A DNA stretch of 64,000 nucleotides, from assembly GCF_022179545.1 (NCBI RefSeq), contig NZ_AP025518.1, forward strand, positions 5,890,001 to 5,954,000, written 5' to 3'. The position numbers and the translations under genes were made by a program. The stretch comes from Mycolicibacterium fortuitum subsp. fortuitum (GTDB taxonomy: Bacteria; Actinomycetota; Actinomycetes; Mycobacteriales; Mycobacteriaceae). Positions within the stretch are counted from its first letter, which is position 1; each line of letters starts with the position of its first letter. The notes under the pieces are model-generated. The model ran no database searches and had not been told where the DNA came from. It was given only the letters and a program-made list of their open reading frames with translations. Of the stretch, positions 39,349-48,564 are shown one piece after another.

Positions 39349-39735
39349 ATGGACTGGGGCTCAACGTGGGATTTCCTGTGGCATTTCCTGATCATCTTCG
39401 CCTGGATCGCGTACCTACTGGTCCTCTTCCAGATCCTCACGGACCTGTTCTGGCGTGATCACAAGACCTCCGGCTGGGTCAAAGCCGTCTGGGTGGTCTT
39501 CCTGATCGTGTTCCCATGGCTGACCGCGCTGGTGTACCTCATCGCGCGCGGCAAGGGCATGTCGGAGCGCGCGCAGGCAGCCGCAGTCGCGGCCAAGCAG
39601 GAGACCGACGACTACATCCGCCAGGCGGCAGGTCGGTCCCCGGCTCAGGAGATCGCCGACGCCAAGGCACTGTTGGACGCCGGCACGATCACCCAGGCCG
39701 AGTTCGACGGGCTGAAGGCCAAGGCGCTGAGCTGA
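39349..39735 (+). CDS. SHOCT-domain membrane protein
   Basis: 128 aa. Two transmembrane helices (about 10-30 and 43-66) with a TSGWVKAVWVVFLIVFPWLTAL segment of the phospholipase-D-nuclease N-terminal type, a helical linker, and a C-terminal SHOCT motif (about 95-125: EIADAKALLDAGTITQAEFD). SHOCT domains are short helical multimerisation modules. The function is unknown. AAGGAG precedes the ATG. It stands alone between leuA and the convergent exonuclease gene. Confidence 0.82.
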   Translation: MDWGSTWDFLWHFLIIFAWIAYLLVLFQILTDLFWRDHKTSGWVKAVWVVFLIVFPWLTALVYLIARGKGMSERAQAAAVAAKQETDDYIRQAAGRSPAQEIADAKALLDAGTITQAEFDGLKAKALS

Positions 39736-39747
39736 GTAAGGGCTGAA

Positions 39748-40737
39748 TCAGAAGAGCGTGTACTGATCGCTCTCCGCGGGGGTGTCGCAGAACTCCTCGA
39801 TGTTCGCGCCACCGACGACATGGGTCAGCAGACCCAGGAACGTCTCGTCGTCGAGCAGCGGCACCCCCAGCTCCGCGGCCTGGTAGCCCTTGCCCTGATC
39901 GGGGGCGGGCTCGTTGCAGATCACCACTGATGTCTGCTGGTCCACCAGGTCGGTGTAGGACAGCCCGGCGTGCAGGATGCGCTCGACGAGCTCCTCGTGA
40001 GTGCGTGCGACCTCCGCCGACAGCGCCACCCGCATGCCCTGGACGAGCGGTCGCCCCGGCACGAAGACACCGGGGTTGACGTACTCACACGGCAGCCGCG
40101 ATGCCAGCACCTTCAACGGCCGCAGCTCCTCGTGGGTGATGTGGCCGTTGGGCCAGCGGCGCCGGCTCACCTCTCGCAGCGGCAGCCAGACCTTGCGGTC
40201 ACGCGCGCGCGCCAGCGTCGGTTTGAGGATCTGCGCCAGCACCAGCGCGTCGTCGAGTGCGTCGTGGGGCCGCATCTGGCTCACGCCCCAATGCGCGGCC
40301 AGTGTCTCCAACCGCAGATTCTCGGTGCCCAGGGCCAGCCGCCGAGCCAGTTCGACCGTGCACATGACGCTGTCTATCGGCAGCTCCGCCCCGACCAGCT
40401 CGGCCTCGGCGGCCAGGAAGCTGTAGTCGAAACCCACGTTGTGGGCCACCAGCGTGCGTCCGCGCAGGATCTCGCTCAACTCACCGACGACGTCGCCGAA
40501 GGTCGGCTGACCCTCCAGCATGTCGGCGGTCAGCCCGTGGACATGGGTGGGGCCCGGATCGACACCCGGGTTCAAAAGGGAGGCGACGCTGCGCTCGACG
40601 TTGCCGTCGTCCCCGAGTGCCAGTGCGGCGACGCTGACGACGCGAGCCTGCCCGGGCCGGAATCCCGTGGTCTCCACGTCGACGACCGCCCAGCCCGCTC
40701 CCGGCTCTTCGGCCGGCCTGCCCCACGCGCTGCTCAT
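39748..40737 (-). CDS. DnaQ-like DEDDh 3'-5' exonuclease with BRCT domain
   Basis: 329 aa, matching Rv3711c in position. Exonuclease core (about 14-180): WAVVDVETTGF (Exo I, D and E), HNVGFDYSFLAAEAEL (Exo II, D) and HDALDDALVLAQIL (Exo III, H and D). The C-terminal BRCT-like domain (about 230-320: LVQGMRVALSAEVARTHEELV) often directs proteins to repair complexes. It may proofread or degrade DNA ends during repair. Divergent from murT by 74 bases. Confidence 0.9.
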   Translation of the reverse strand: MSSAWGRPAEEPGAGWAVVDVETTGFRPGQARVVSVAALALGDDGNVERSVASLLNPGVDPGPTHVHGLTADMLEGQPTFGDVVGELSEILRGRTLVAHNVGFDYSFLAAEAELVGAELPIDSVMCTVELARRLALGTENLRLETLAAHWGVSQMRPHDALDDALVLAQILKPTLARARDRKVWLPLREVSRRRWPNGHITHEELRPLKVLASRLPCEYVNPGVFVPGRPLVQGMRVALSAEVARTHEELVERILHAGLSYTDLVDQQTSVVICNEPAPDQGKGYQAAELGVPLLDDETFLGLLTHVVGGANIEEFCDTPAESDQYTLF

Positions 40738-40798
40738 ATTCGCCAGGATGGCACGCAGGCCCGACAGAGTCGCCCGGCGCGGCTGCGTGTCGTGCCCT

Positions 40799-40804
40799 TA
40801 AAAT
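40799..40804 (+). promoter_or_regulatory. Candidate -10 box for leaderless murT mRNA
   Basis: TAAAAT is followed 7 bases later by the murT ATG (40812), predicting transcription start on or next to the start codon. No ribosome site is visible. Confidence 0.5.
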
Positions 40805-40811
40805 CGCCGGA

Positions 40812-42032
40812 ATGCTGACCATCCGTGGGCGCGCTGCGCTGGCCGCCGGAGCAACCGCACGCTGGGCGTCGCGGGTCACCGGCCGCGGCGCGGGCGCGAT
40901 GATCGGTGGTCTGGTCGCCATGACCCTGGACCGTTCGATCCTGAGCCAACTCGGCCAGGGCCGTCGTAGCGTCGTCGTGACCGGCACGAACGGTAAATCG
41001 ACCACCACCCGGATGACCGCGGCCGCCCTGGCCACTCTCGGCCCGGTGGCCAGTAACTCCGAGGGCGCCAACATGGATGCCGGGCTGGTGGCAGCGCTGG
41101 CCTCCGCGCGCGACGCCGAGCTGGCCGCCCTGGAAGTCGACGAGATGCACGTCCCGCACGTGTCGGACGCGGTGTCTCCTTCGGTGATCGTTCTGCTGAA
41201 TCTGTCGCGCGATCAGCTCGACCGGGTCGGTGAGATCAACCACATCGAACGCACCCTGCGCAGCGGGCTGGCCCGGCACCCAGAGGCGGTGATCGTGGCC
41301 AACTGCGACGACGTGCTGATGACATCGGCCGCCTACGACAGCCCCAACGTCGTGTGGGTGGCCGCCGGCGGCAGTTGGTCAGGTGATTCGGTCAGCTGCC
41401 CGCGCTCCGGCGAGATCATCGTGCGCGACGGACGCGACTGGCGTTCCACCGGCACCGACTTCAAGCGTCCGAGCCCGCAGTGGTGGTTCGACGACACCCA
41501 CATCTACGGGCCCGACGGCCTCGTGCTGCCCATGACGCTGGCCCTCCCCGGGGCCGTCAACCGCGGTAACGCCACGCAGGCCGTGGCGGCCGCGGTGGCC
41601 CTCGGCGCGGACCCGACTGCCGCGGTGGCCGCGGTCTCCGGCGTCGACGAGGTCGCCGGGCGGTACCGCACCGTGCAGATCGGCTCGCACACCGCCCGGA
41701 TCCTGCTGGCCAAGAATCCGGCCGGCTGGCAGGAGGCCCTGTCCATGGTGGACAAGCACGCAGCCGGAGTGGTCATCTCGGTCAACGGGCAGGTGCCCGA
41801 CGGCGAGGATCTCTCGTGGTTGTGGGATGTGCGCTTCGAGCATTTCGAGGACACCCAGGTGGTCGCCGCCGGGGAGCGCGGAACTGATCTGGCCGTGCGG
41901 CTCGGCTACGCCGGCGTCGAGCACTCACTGGTGCACGACACCGTCGCGGCGATCGACTCCTGCCCGCCGGGGCACGTCGAGGTGATCGCCAACTACACCG
42001 CGTTCCTGCAACTGAATCGGCGGATCTCATGA
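40812..42032 (+). CDS. murT: Lipid II isoglutaminyl synthase, MurT subunit
   Basis: 406 aa. Mur ligase middle domain with P-loop GTNGKST (58-64) and a C-terminal MurT domain (about 300-406). With GatD it amidates the D-glutamate of lipid II stem peptide. In structures of Gram-positive MurT a four-cysteine zinc ribbon is inserted in the middle domain; here the corresponding stretch (about 196-220, SCPRSG then DFKRP) keeps only one cysteine, Cys196, suggesting the metal site is lost, as appears general in mycobacteria. It overlaps gatD by ATGA. Essential for peptidoglycan amidation in related species. Confidence 0.93.
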   Translation: MLTIRGRAALAAGATARWASRVTGRGAGAMIGGLVAMTLDRSILSQLGQGRRSVVVTGTNGKSTTTRMTAAALATLGPVASNSEGANMDAGLVAALASARDAELAALEVDEMHVPHVSDAVSPSVIVLLNLSRDQLDRVGEINHIERTLRSGLARHPEAVIVANCDDVLMTSAAYDSPNVVWVAAGGSWSGDSVSCPRSGEIIVRDGRDWRSTGTDFKRPSPQWWFDDTHIYGPDGLVLPMTLALPGAVNRGNATQAVAAAVALGADPTAAVAAVSGVDEVAGRYRTVQIGSHTARILLAKNPAGWQEALSMVDKHAAGVVISVNGQVPDGEDLSWLWDVRFEHFEDTQVVAAGERGTDLAVRLGYAGVEHSLVHDTVAAIDSCPPGHVEVIANYTAFLQLNRRIS

Positions 42033-42736
42033 CCGTGCGGATCGGGCTCGTGCTGCCCGACGTGATGGGCACCTACGGCGACAGCGGCAATGCCGTGGTG
42101 CTGCGGCAACGGTTGCGGCTGCGGGGCATCGACGCCGAGATCGTGGAGATCACGCTGGACGATCCCGTGCCCGACTCCCTGGATCTGTACACCCTCGGCG
42201 GGGCCGAGGATTACGCGCAGCGACTGGCCACCAAGCACCTGATCCGGTATCCCGGTCTGCAGCAGGCAGTTTCGCGCGGGGCGCCGGTGCTGGCGATCTG
42301 TGCGGCGATCCAGGTGTTGGGTCATTGGTATGAGACCTCGGCAGGTGAGCGGGTGGAGGGTGTCGGCCTGCTCGACGTCACCACGTCACCGCAGGAAGCC
42401 CGCACCATCGGCGAGGTGGCCTCCACTCCGCTGATAAACGGTCTCACCCAACCGTTGACAGGTTTCGAAAACCACCGTGGTGGAACAGTTTTGGGTCCTG
42501 ACGCCAAACCGCTGGCCAAGGTGGCCAAGGGTGCCGGCAACCGGCTGGGTGACGGCTACGACGGGGCCGTACAGGGCAGCGTGGTGGCCACCTATCTGCA
42601 CGGGCCGTGCCTGGCGCGCAATCCGGAGCTGGCCGACCATCTGCTCTCGCAGGTGGTCGGTGAACTGCCGCCGCTGGAACTGCCGGAGGTCGACCTGTTG
42701 CGCCGCGAACGGCTGGCTTCGCCTCGGCGGGTGTGA
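42029..42736 (+). CDS. gatD: Lipid II isoglutaminyl synthase, GatD glutaminase subunit
   Basis: 235 aa. CobB/CobQ-like class I glutamine amidotransferase. The catalytic Cys91 lies in VLAICAAIQVLG and His191 in ATYLHGPCLARNP, close to the Cys94/His189 pair of S. aureus GatD. It hydrolyses glutamine and passes ammonia to MurT. The start overlaps murT (ATGA), so the two are translated together. It converges on the ECF sigma gene (53 bases, GC-rich, no clear terminator). Confidence 0.94.
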   Translation: MTVRIGLVLPDVMGTYGDSGNAVVLRQRLRLRGIDAEIVEITLDDPVPDSLDLYTLGGAEDYAQRLATKHLIRYPGLQQAVSRGAPVLAICAAIQVLGHWYETSAGERVEGVGLLDVTTSPQEARTIGEVASTPLINGLTQPLTGFENHRGGTVLGPDAKPLAKVAKGAGNRLGDGYDGAVQGSVVATYLHGPCLARNPELADHLLSQVVGELPPLELPEVDLLRRERLASPRRV

Positions 42737-42789
42737 TCAGCCGGCCGGCCGGTCCGGGACAGCGCAGCCCGTAAGTGGTCCCTCTGTTG

Positions 42790-43353
42790 TCAAACCCGCT
42801 GAGCATCATGAGTTTTCATCAACTCACGCAGCCTCTGTCGGCCCCGCGCAGCCCTGGACATCACTGTGCCATGAGGGATCTTCATGATCGCAGCCGTCTC
42901 GGCGTAGGTATACCCGTACACGTTCGCGTAGTAGAGAACTTCCTGCACTCCTGGCGGCAGTGAACCGAATGCTTCCTTCAACACACTATCGGTCAACCTG
43001 CTCAGCGCTTCGGACTCGGCGGAGGCGACTGCCGCTGAGCGGTCGCCACCCCATCCGGCCATGAACTCATCCGTCAACTCCGTCGGCCGACTCAGGCTTC
43101 TCCGATAGGCGCTAGCCCACCGGTTGTGAAGAATGCGAAACAACCAGGCACTGAGGTTCGTACCTTCGGTGAACGTATGAAAGCCCTTGTAAGCATGCAA
43201 CAGAGCATCTTGAAACAGATCCTCGGCATCGGCGTGACTCTTGGTCAATCGCCGAGATTGTCGCATCAGGGGCGGCAACAACGGCCGTACCTGAAAGGCG
43301 AAGCGCGCCGCCAGGTCTCCATCACCTGCAGGAGGCCCGAGGGATTCACTCAT
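42790..43353 (-). CDS. ECF-type RNA polymerase sigma factor
   Basis: 187 aa. Region 2 (about 25-95: SHADAEDLFQDALLHAYKGF, LSAWLFRILHNRWASAYRR) and region 4 (about 125-182: LPPGVQEVLYYANVYGYTYAETA and a HTH ending RGRQRLREL) are clear. There is no anti-sigma gene adjacent, so control is likely through its promoter. The start lies 4 bases after the fgd stop, placing it last in an operon with the oxidoreductase and fgd. I cannot assign it to a named mycobacterial sigma factor. Confidence 0.9.
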   Translation of the reverse strand: MSESLGPPAGDGDLAARFAFQVRPLLPPLMRQSRRLTKSHADAEDLFQDALLHAYKGFHTFTEGTNLSAWLFRILHNRWASAYRRSLSRPTELTDEFMAGWGGDRSAAVASAESEALSRLTDSVLKEAFGSLPPGVQEVLYYANVYGYTYAETAAIMKIPHGTVMSRAARGRQRLRELMKTHDAQRV

Positions 43354-43357
43354 CGTC

Positions 43358-44374
43358 TCAGCCGAGCTTGCGCAGGCGCGGTTCCAGGTCCTTCTTGAAC
43401 AGGTCGAGGAAGCGGCGCTGATCGTGACCGGGAGCGTGGAACACCAGGTGGTTCAGCCCCCACGTCACGTACTGGCCCACCTTCTCGACCGCCTCATCAG
43501 GATCGGAGGCCACGATCCAGCGCTTGGCCACCTGCTCGATCGGCAGGGCATCGGCAGCCTTCTCCATCTCGATCGGGTCATCGATCGAATGCTTCTGCTC
43601 GGGAGTCAGCGACAACGGCGCCCAAAACCGGGTGTTCTCCAAGGCCAGCTCGGGGTCGGGATCGTAGGAGATCTTGATCTCGATCATCCGGTCGATGTCC
43701 TCGGCGTTGCGACCGGCCGCCTCGGCACCTTCCCTCACGGCCGGGATGAGCTTGTCCTTGTACAGCTCCTCCCCCTTGCCCGAGGTGCAGATGAACCCAT
43801 CACCGGCGCGGCCGGCGTATTTGGCCACCACCGGCCCACCAGCAGCGATGTAGACCGGGATGCCACCTTCAGGCACGTCATAGATCGAGGCGCCCCTGAG
43901 CTTGTAATACTCGCCGTCGAAGTCGACCCGGTCACCCAGCCACAACTCCCGCATCAGCTTGACCGACTCACGCAGCCGGGCGAAGCGCTCCTTGAACTCC
44001 GGCCACTGCCCGATGTATCCGGTGGCGATCTCGTTGAGCGCCTCACCAGTACCCACACCCAGAAAGACCCGGCCCGGATACAGACACCCCATCGTCGCGA
44101 ACGCCTGCGCGATCACCGCCGGGTTGTACCGAAACGTCGGCGTCAGCACCGAGGTGCCCAACACCAGCCGCTGCGTGCGCTCACCCACCGCCGTCATCCA
44201 GGCCAGCGAGAACGGCGCATGCCCACCCTCATGCCGCCAGGGCTGGAAATGATCACTGACCGTCGCACTGTCCATCCCCGCCGCCTCGGCCAGCACCGCC
44301 AGCTCGACCAACTCCCGCGGCGCGAACTGCTCCGCCGACGCCTTATAACCCAGTTTCAGTTCAGCCACAGCCAT
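43358..44374 (-). CDS. fgd: F420-dependent glucose-6-phosphate dehydrogenase
   Basis: 338 aa. Near-identical to mycobacterial FGD along the chain as I remember it: [91 protein letters not shown] and [16 protein letters not shown] (catalytic residues His and Glu known in the family). It oxidises glucose-6-phosphate and reduces cofactor F420. In M. tuberculosis fgd1 (Rv0407) lies in a quite different place, so this may be a second copy. It overlaps the preceding oxidoreductase gene by 14 bases. Confidence 0.94.
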   Translation of the reverse strand: MAVAELKLGYKASAEQFAPRELVELAVLAEAAGMDSATVSDHFQPWRHEGGHAPFSLAWMTAVGERTQRLVLGTSVLTPTFRYNPAVIAQAFATMGCLYPGRVFLGVGTGEALNEIATGYIGQWPEFKERFARLRESVKLMRELWLGDRVDFDGEYYKLRGASIYDVPEGGIPVYIAAGGPVVAKYAGRAGDGFICTSGKGEELYKDKLIPAVREGAEAAGRNAEDIDRMIEIKISYDPDPELALENTRFWAPLSLTPEQKHSIDDPIEMEKAADALPIEQVAKRWIVASDPDEAVEKVGQYVTWGLNHLVFHAPGHDQRRFLDLFKKDLEPRLRKLG

Positions 44375-47300
44375 TTTCCTTTTTGTCGGTCGGGTCCATC
44401 ACTGCCGGCGAATCGACGGACAGTTCCCTGAGTCTCGCTCGGTAGCGCTCGATGTTGCGCAGCTTCACGTCTTCGTACCCACGGACGATGTCGGGCGCCA
44501 ACGCCACCGCCAGTGTCATGTCGTACGAATCGATAGTCAGACGGTCCACCAACTTACGCACCGTGGCTTCATAGTCGGCGACAAGTTGGCGCTCGATCCT
44601 ACGAACACGGGTATATCCAAAGGGGTCAAATCTGGTTCCGCGCAATACTTTCCCCTTGGAAAGAACTCTGAGCGCCAGGTGAGTACGCGGGCCGAACCCA
44701 ATCTTGCCGGTGCGGCCGAGCGCCTTGAGCGTCGGCGGATGCAACTTGTACGTCAGGTCATGACCGCCGGGAACTTCGGCCTGCACCGCTTGCACGAACC
44801 TCGGGTCGGTCAAGAGGCGAGCCACCTCGTACTCGTCCTTATACGCCAGCAGCTTGTGCAGGTTCTGCGCCACGGCCTCGGAGAGTTCTGTGCGGTCTGA
44901 CACGGCCCTTTCACTCGACCACACCCATTGGACGAAGTTGATGTAACGCGAAGCGAGGAAATCGTCCTGGTAACAAACCAACTGGGCAGCGCGGCGTTCC
45001 ACGAGCTCACGGGTACGGCCCGTGATCGATACGTCCGTGAAGAGATGCTGAGGTACGTCAACGTCGCTGCGATGGCCGACTTCGGGAGCCGCCGTGGCGT
45101 TCTGAAAGGCCACGGGGTCAGCTACCGCAACACGCCCCCACCGGAAGGCAGCCTGATTTGCCGTTACCGCAACTCCGTTGACGGCGATTGCTTCTTCGAT
45201 GGCGGCTGCGGGAATCGGAAGTCCGCCGGCTTGGTATGCGGCGCCGACGAGCAAGAAGTTCGCCGCGGTAGAGCTGGCGAGGATCACCTCGGCCGCGGCG
45301 AGAGAATCGAAGGACACCAATAGGCGAGCGCGAGATTCGAGCTCCTGAAGTAGCTGCGACGTGGCCGGATAATCCACTGATCCGTCGTAAACCATTTCCC
45401 CGGTGGGGGTTTGGCTAGTGGACGCGATCGTGAGTGTCCGGGTTGCATCCCCGTAGCCGACGTTCTTCGGGTCGGTCGCGGTGAGCAAGTCGAAAGCCAG
45501 GACGCAGTCGGCGCCGGCAGGACTGACACGGTTCGATCGAATCGCCGAATCGGCGCTGATACGTAGATGAGAAGTGACTGGTCCGGCCTTCTGACTGAGT
45601 CCGGTTTGGTCAAGCCCTTTGACGTGCAGACCGGCCCGAAGCGCAGCAACGCCGAGAACTTGATTGACGGTGACAATTCCGGTTCCACCGATGCCGGCGA
45701 GGAAGATATTGTGCGGCTCCGAGAGCGGGCTGAGCGGCGGTTCAGCCACCTCGGGCGGCGTGGGTATGGCCTTGCGAAGGGACGGAGTTTCCTCGGGCAG
45801 TTCGACTGTCACAAACGACGGGCATTCGCCGTCGAGGCATGAATAATCGGTGTTGCATGTGTTCTGGTCGATGCGCGTCTTGCGACCGAACTCAGTGTCG
45901 ATTGGCTGGACCGAGAGACAGTTGGATTTGACACCACAATCTCCGCACCCTTCGCAGACGGCTTCGTTGATCACCACTCGGGTGCGGCGTGCAGGCAGAC
46001 TGCCACGCTTACGCTTACGTCGCGCCTCCGCAGCGCACTGCTGATCGTAGATCAGGACGGTGACACCAGGTGTTTCTCGGAGCAACCGCTGCGCCTCATC
46101 CAGGCGGTCACGATCCCAGAGCAATACGCCGTCGGCGAACGAAGATTTCTTGTGCCGCTTCGGCTCTTCTGCACACACAACAATTTTTGCGACGCCCTCG
46201 GCGGCCAGTTTGTGGGTCAGTTCCGGTACCGTCAGGGCCGCTTCGGCGTCTTGCGCGCCTGTCATCGCCACGGCGGAGTTGTAGAGGATCTTGTACGTGA
46301 TGTTCACGCCCGCGGCGATGCAGGCCTGGACCGCCAGTTGACCAGAGTGGAAATATGTACCGTCGCCGACATTCTGGAAGATGTGGTTGACGTCGGTGTA
46401 GGGCGCTTGACCGATCCACTGTGCGCCCTCTCCCCCCATCTGAGTGAGTCCGGTGACCTGGGAGTCCGTCCGTGGTGACATCGTGACCAACGTGTGGCAG
46501 CCGATTCCGCCGCCGGCCAAGGACCCATCAGGCACCGCGGTGGAACGATTATGAGGACATCCCGAGCAGAAGTACGGCGTGCGCGGGGTTGGCAGCACCG
46601 TGAGTTCAAGGCTCGGTGGCTGCGGCGCCACTAGTGTGACGCGGCCGTTAAGCAGCTTCCGTAGCGGCGTGAGAATCCGGGCAGCGGTAAGTTCCCCGCC
46701 GGCAGGGATCAGCAATTCTCCCTTCTCGCCACGCTTGCCCAGTACGTCGGGGGCATCGGTCTGCCTGTACAGGATCTCTTTGACCTGTGTCTCGACGAAG
46801 GAGGTCTTTTCTTCGACCACGAGTATTTTTTCGACACCGGCTGCCAGCTGCCGGACCTTCTCTGCCCCAAGCGGATACGGCATTCCTACCCGCATTATGC
46901 GAATTCCGCCTTCGCTCAACGCGGCTTCGGATAGTCCGAGTTCCTCCAACGCTTGGCGAACGGAGTCGTAGGCAGTGCCCACAGCGATGATCCCGAGCCA
47001 CGGATAGGGGCAGTCCACCTCGATGGCATCGATCTCGTTTGCGGCATTGAACGCCTCGACCATCGACCACCGGGGCCCGTAAAGGTCGGCTTCGGCGAGG
47101 ATGCTGTCCGGAGGGGCGGCAAGGACGCGCTGCCGATAAGTCCAACGCTGCCCCTGCCATTCGAGCTCGGGCACAACGATATCGAATTCTGCGAAGTCAC
47201 GGTCCAACGTCCACAGGCCGTCGGCGACATCGGCGACGAGCTTCATCGCCGGCCAGCACCCAGAAGCGCGCGACAGTGCCACCGCGTACAGCCCGAAAGC

Positions 47301-47861
47301 CACTATCTCCTCGGCATTTCGCGGGAAGAAGACGGGCATCGACAACGCAGCCAGGGAACGCTCGCTGGCCGCCGGCACAGACGATGACTTCGCGGCGGGG
47401 TCGTCTCCCACCAGCGCCAGGGCACCGCCAGCAGGGTGCGCACCGTACATTGCGGCGTGGCGAAAGGGGTCGCTGGCACGATCCAATCCGGGGCCCTTGC
47501 CGTACCAAACTCCGACGATTCCGTCGTGGCTACGCCGCCCGGCCGGCATCTCGAGTTGGCTTCCCCAAACCGACGTCGCAGCGAGTTCTTCGTTCATGCC
47601 TGGTACCAGGCGCACGTCGTGCTTCGCCGACAGTTCTGGGATGCCGGCCAAAAGCTTGTCCAGACCCGCCAGCGGGCTGCCTTGATAGCCGGAGACGAAC
47701 GTCGCCACCTTGTTGCCTGCGCGACGGTCACGCTCGTGCTGTTCGACGAGAAGTCGTGCGATTGCCTGAACGCCGGTCATCAAGACGGGACCTGAGGCAA
47801 CGCGATACCGGGCAGCGAGGTCGAATTCGGCTGCGGCCGGAGAGTCTGTCAACGAAGTCAT
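44361..47861 (-). CDS. Indolepyruvate ferredoxin oxidoreductase (fused subunits)
   Basis: 1166 aa from the ATG at 47861 (AGG upstream); a longer frame reaches 47897. All domains are fused: a pyrimidine/TPP part (about 1-430), the TPP-binding domain with [13 protein letters not shown], a ferredoxin-like cluster segment ([13 protein letters not shown] and [15 protein letters not shown], about 640-690), and the gamma domain (about 715-930: [15 protein letters not shown]), then a C-terminal tail. It oxidatively decarboxylates aryl or branched 2-oxo acids to acyl-CoA with ferredoxin as acceptor. It heads the operon with fgd and the sigma factor. Divergent from the Lrp-type gene, which probably regulates it. 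Confidence 0.92.
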   Translation of the reverse strand: MTSLTDSPAAAEFDLAARYRVASGPVLMTGVQAIARLLVEQHERDRRAGNKVATFVSGYQGSPLAGLDKLLAGIPELSAKHDVRLVPGMNEELAATSVWGSQLEMPAGRRSHDGIVGVWYGKGPGLDRASDPFRHAAMYGAHPAGGALALVGDDPAAKSSSVPAASERSLAALSMPVFFPRNAEEIVAFGLYAVALSRASGCWPAMKLVADVADGLWTLDRDFAEFDIVVPELEWQGQRWTYRQRVLAAPPDSILAEADLYGPRWSMVEAFNAANEIDAIEVDCPYPWLGIIAVGTAYDSVRQALEELGLSEAALSEGGIRIMRVGMPYPLGAEKVRQLAAGVEKILVVEEKTSFVETQVKEILYRQTDAPDVLGKRGEKGELLIPAGGELTAARILTPLRKLLNGRVTLVAPQPPSLELTVLPTPRTPYFCSGCPHNRSTAVPDGSLAGGGIGCHTLVTMSPRTDSQVTGLTQMGGEGAQWIGQAPYTDVNHIFQNVGDGTYFHSGQLAVQACIAAGVNITYKILYNSAVAMTGAQDAEAALTVPELTHKLAAEGVAKIVVCAEEPKRHKKSSFADGVLLWDRDRLDEAQRLLRETPGVTVLIYDQQCAAEARRKRKRGSLPARRTRVVINEAVCEGCGDCGVKSNCLSVQPIDTEFGRKTRIDQNTCNTDYSCLDGECPSFVTVELPEETPSLRKAIPTPPEVAEPPLSPLSEPHNIFLAGIGGTGIVTVNQVLGVAALRAGLHVKGLDQTGLSQKAGPVTSHLRISADSAIRSNRVSPAGADCVLAFDLLTATDPKNVGYGDATRTLTIASTSQTPTGEMVYDGSVDYPATSQLLQELESRARLLVSFDSLAAAEVILASSTAANFLLVGAAYQAGGLPIPAAAIEEAIAVNGVAVTANQAAFRWGRVAVADPVAFQNATAAPEVGHRSDVDVPQHLFTDVSITGRTRELVERRAAQLVCYQDDFLASRYINFVQWVWSSERAVSDRTELSEAVAQNLHKLLAYKDEYEVARLLTDPRFVQAVQAEVPGGHDLTYKLHPPTLKALGRTGKIGFGPRTHLALRVLSKGKVLRGTRFDPFGYTRVRRIERQLVADYEATVRKLVDRLTIDSYDMTLAVALAPDIVRGYEDVKLRNIERYRARLRELSVDSPAVMDPTDKKENGCG

Positions 47862-47940
47862 TGGATACCTGCACAAGTGAGAACCCTGCGTTGCCAACAG
47901 GGTGAAACGATCGAGATGTCTCTAATAGACTGGCAAGCAC

Positions 47941-47964
47941 CAACATTCAGATCAATCAACATTC
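47941..47964. repeat. Direct repeat in the divergent oxidoreductase/Lrp promoter
   Basis: CAACATTC occurs at 47941-47948 and 47957-47964, 16 bases apart, each followed by a GATC-containing sequence. The repeat lies between the two divergent genes in an AT-richer stretch and may be a site for the Lrp-type regulator. It is short, so chance cannot be excluded. Confidence 0.35.
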
Positions 47965-48021
47965 GATCAGCTGAGCGGATCGGTCAGCTCGGCACATGGT
48001 CATAGCGGTGAGGTGTGAGGA

Positions 48022-48531
48022 ATGCGCAGTTTGGACAAGCTTGACAGCCAACTCCTTCGGATGCTGATGCATGACGCTCGCACCGGAGTAGTGGAGTTGT
48101 CGTCGAAACTCGGGGTGTCACGCAACACGATTCAGTCGAGGTTGAAACGCCTGGAGGAAATGCAACTGGTGGTCGGCTACCAGCCAGTGCTAGACCTCGA
48201 AAAGGCCGGCTTTGCGGTTCAGGCATTCATCTCGATCGAGATTGAGCAGGGCCGATTGTCCACGGTCGTCGATCAACTCACTGCTATCGCGGCCGTCCTC
48301 GAAATTCACGCGACGACCGGGCGGAATGACCTGCTCGTCCGGGTTGCGACGGCAACCCAAGCCGACCTGCAACGTTTGATCGAGCGAGTCGTTGCGGTAC
48401 CCGGCGTTGTCCACGCCAGCACAACGCTGTCGCTGACGAATCCCCTACGTATGCGGGTGGATCCGTTGTTGGACCAGATCACGCGTGACGCGGGATGGGG
48501 TCGTTCGACGCCATCCCCGAAAGGGCGCTAG
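48022..48531 (+). CDS. Lrp/AsnC-family regulator
   Basis: 169 aa. Winged helix (about 1-62: LDSQLLRMLMHDARTGVVEL, LGVSRNTIQSRLKRLEEM) followed by the RAM ligand-binding domain (about 70-150: VQAFISIEIEQG, VLEIHATTGRNDLLVRV). These proteins sense amino acids or 2-oxo acids. Divergence from the indolepyruvate oxidoreductase gene suggests control of aromatic or branched amino acid breakdown. It converges with the first PucR gene. Confidence 0.92.
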   Translation: MRSLDKLDSQLLRMLMHDARTGVVELSSKLGVSRNTIQSRLKRLEEMQLVVGYQPVLDLEKAGFAVQAFISIEIEQGRLSTVVDQLTAIAAVLEIHATTGRNDLLVRVATATQADLQRLIERVVAVPGVVHASTTLSLTNPLRMRVDPLLDQITRDAGWGRSTPSPKGR

Positions 48532-48564
48532 ACGGGCCCGTGGCGGAGTGAAGGTGCCCGATGC

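Noticed and set aside
42737..42789. Terminator between gatD and the sigma gene
   Set aside because: The CCGGCCGGCCGG stretch is self-complementary but gives no defined stem-loop with T-tract.
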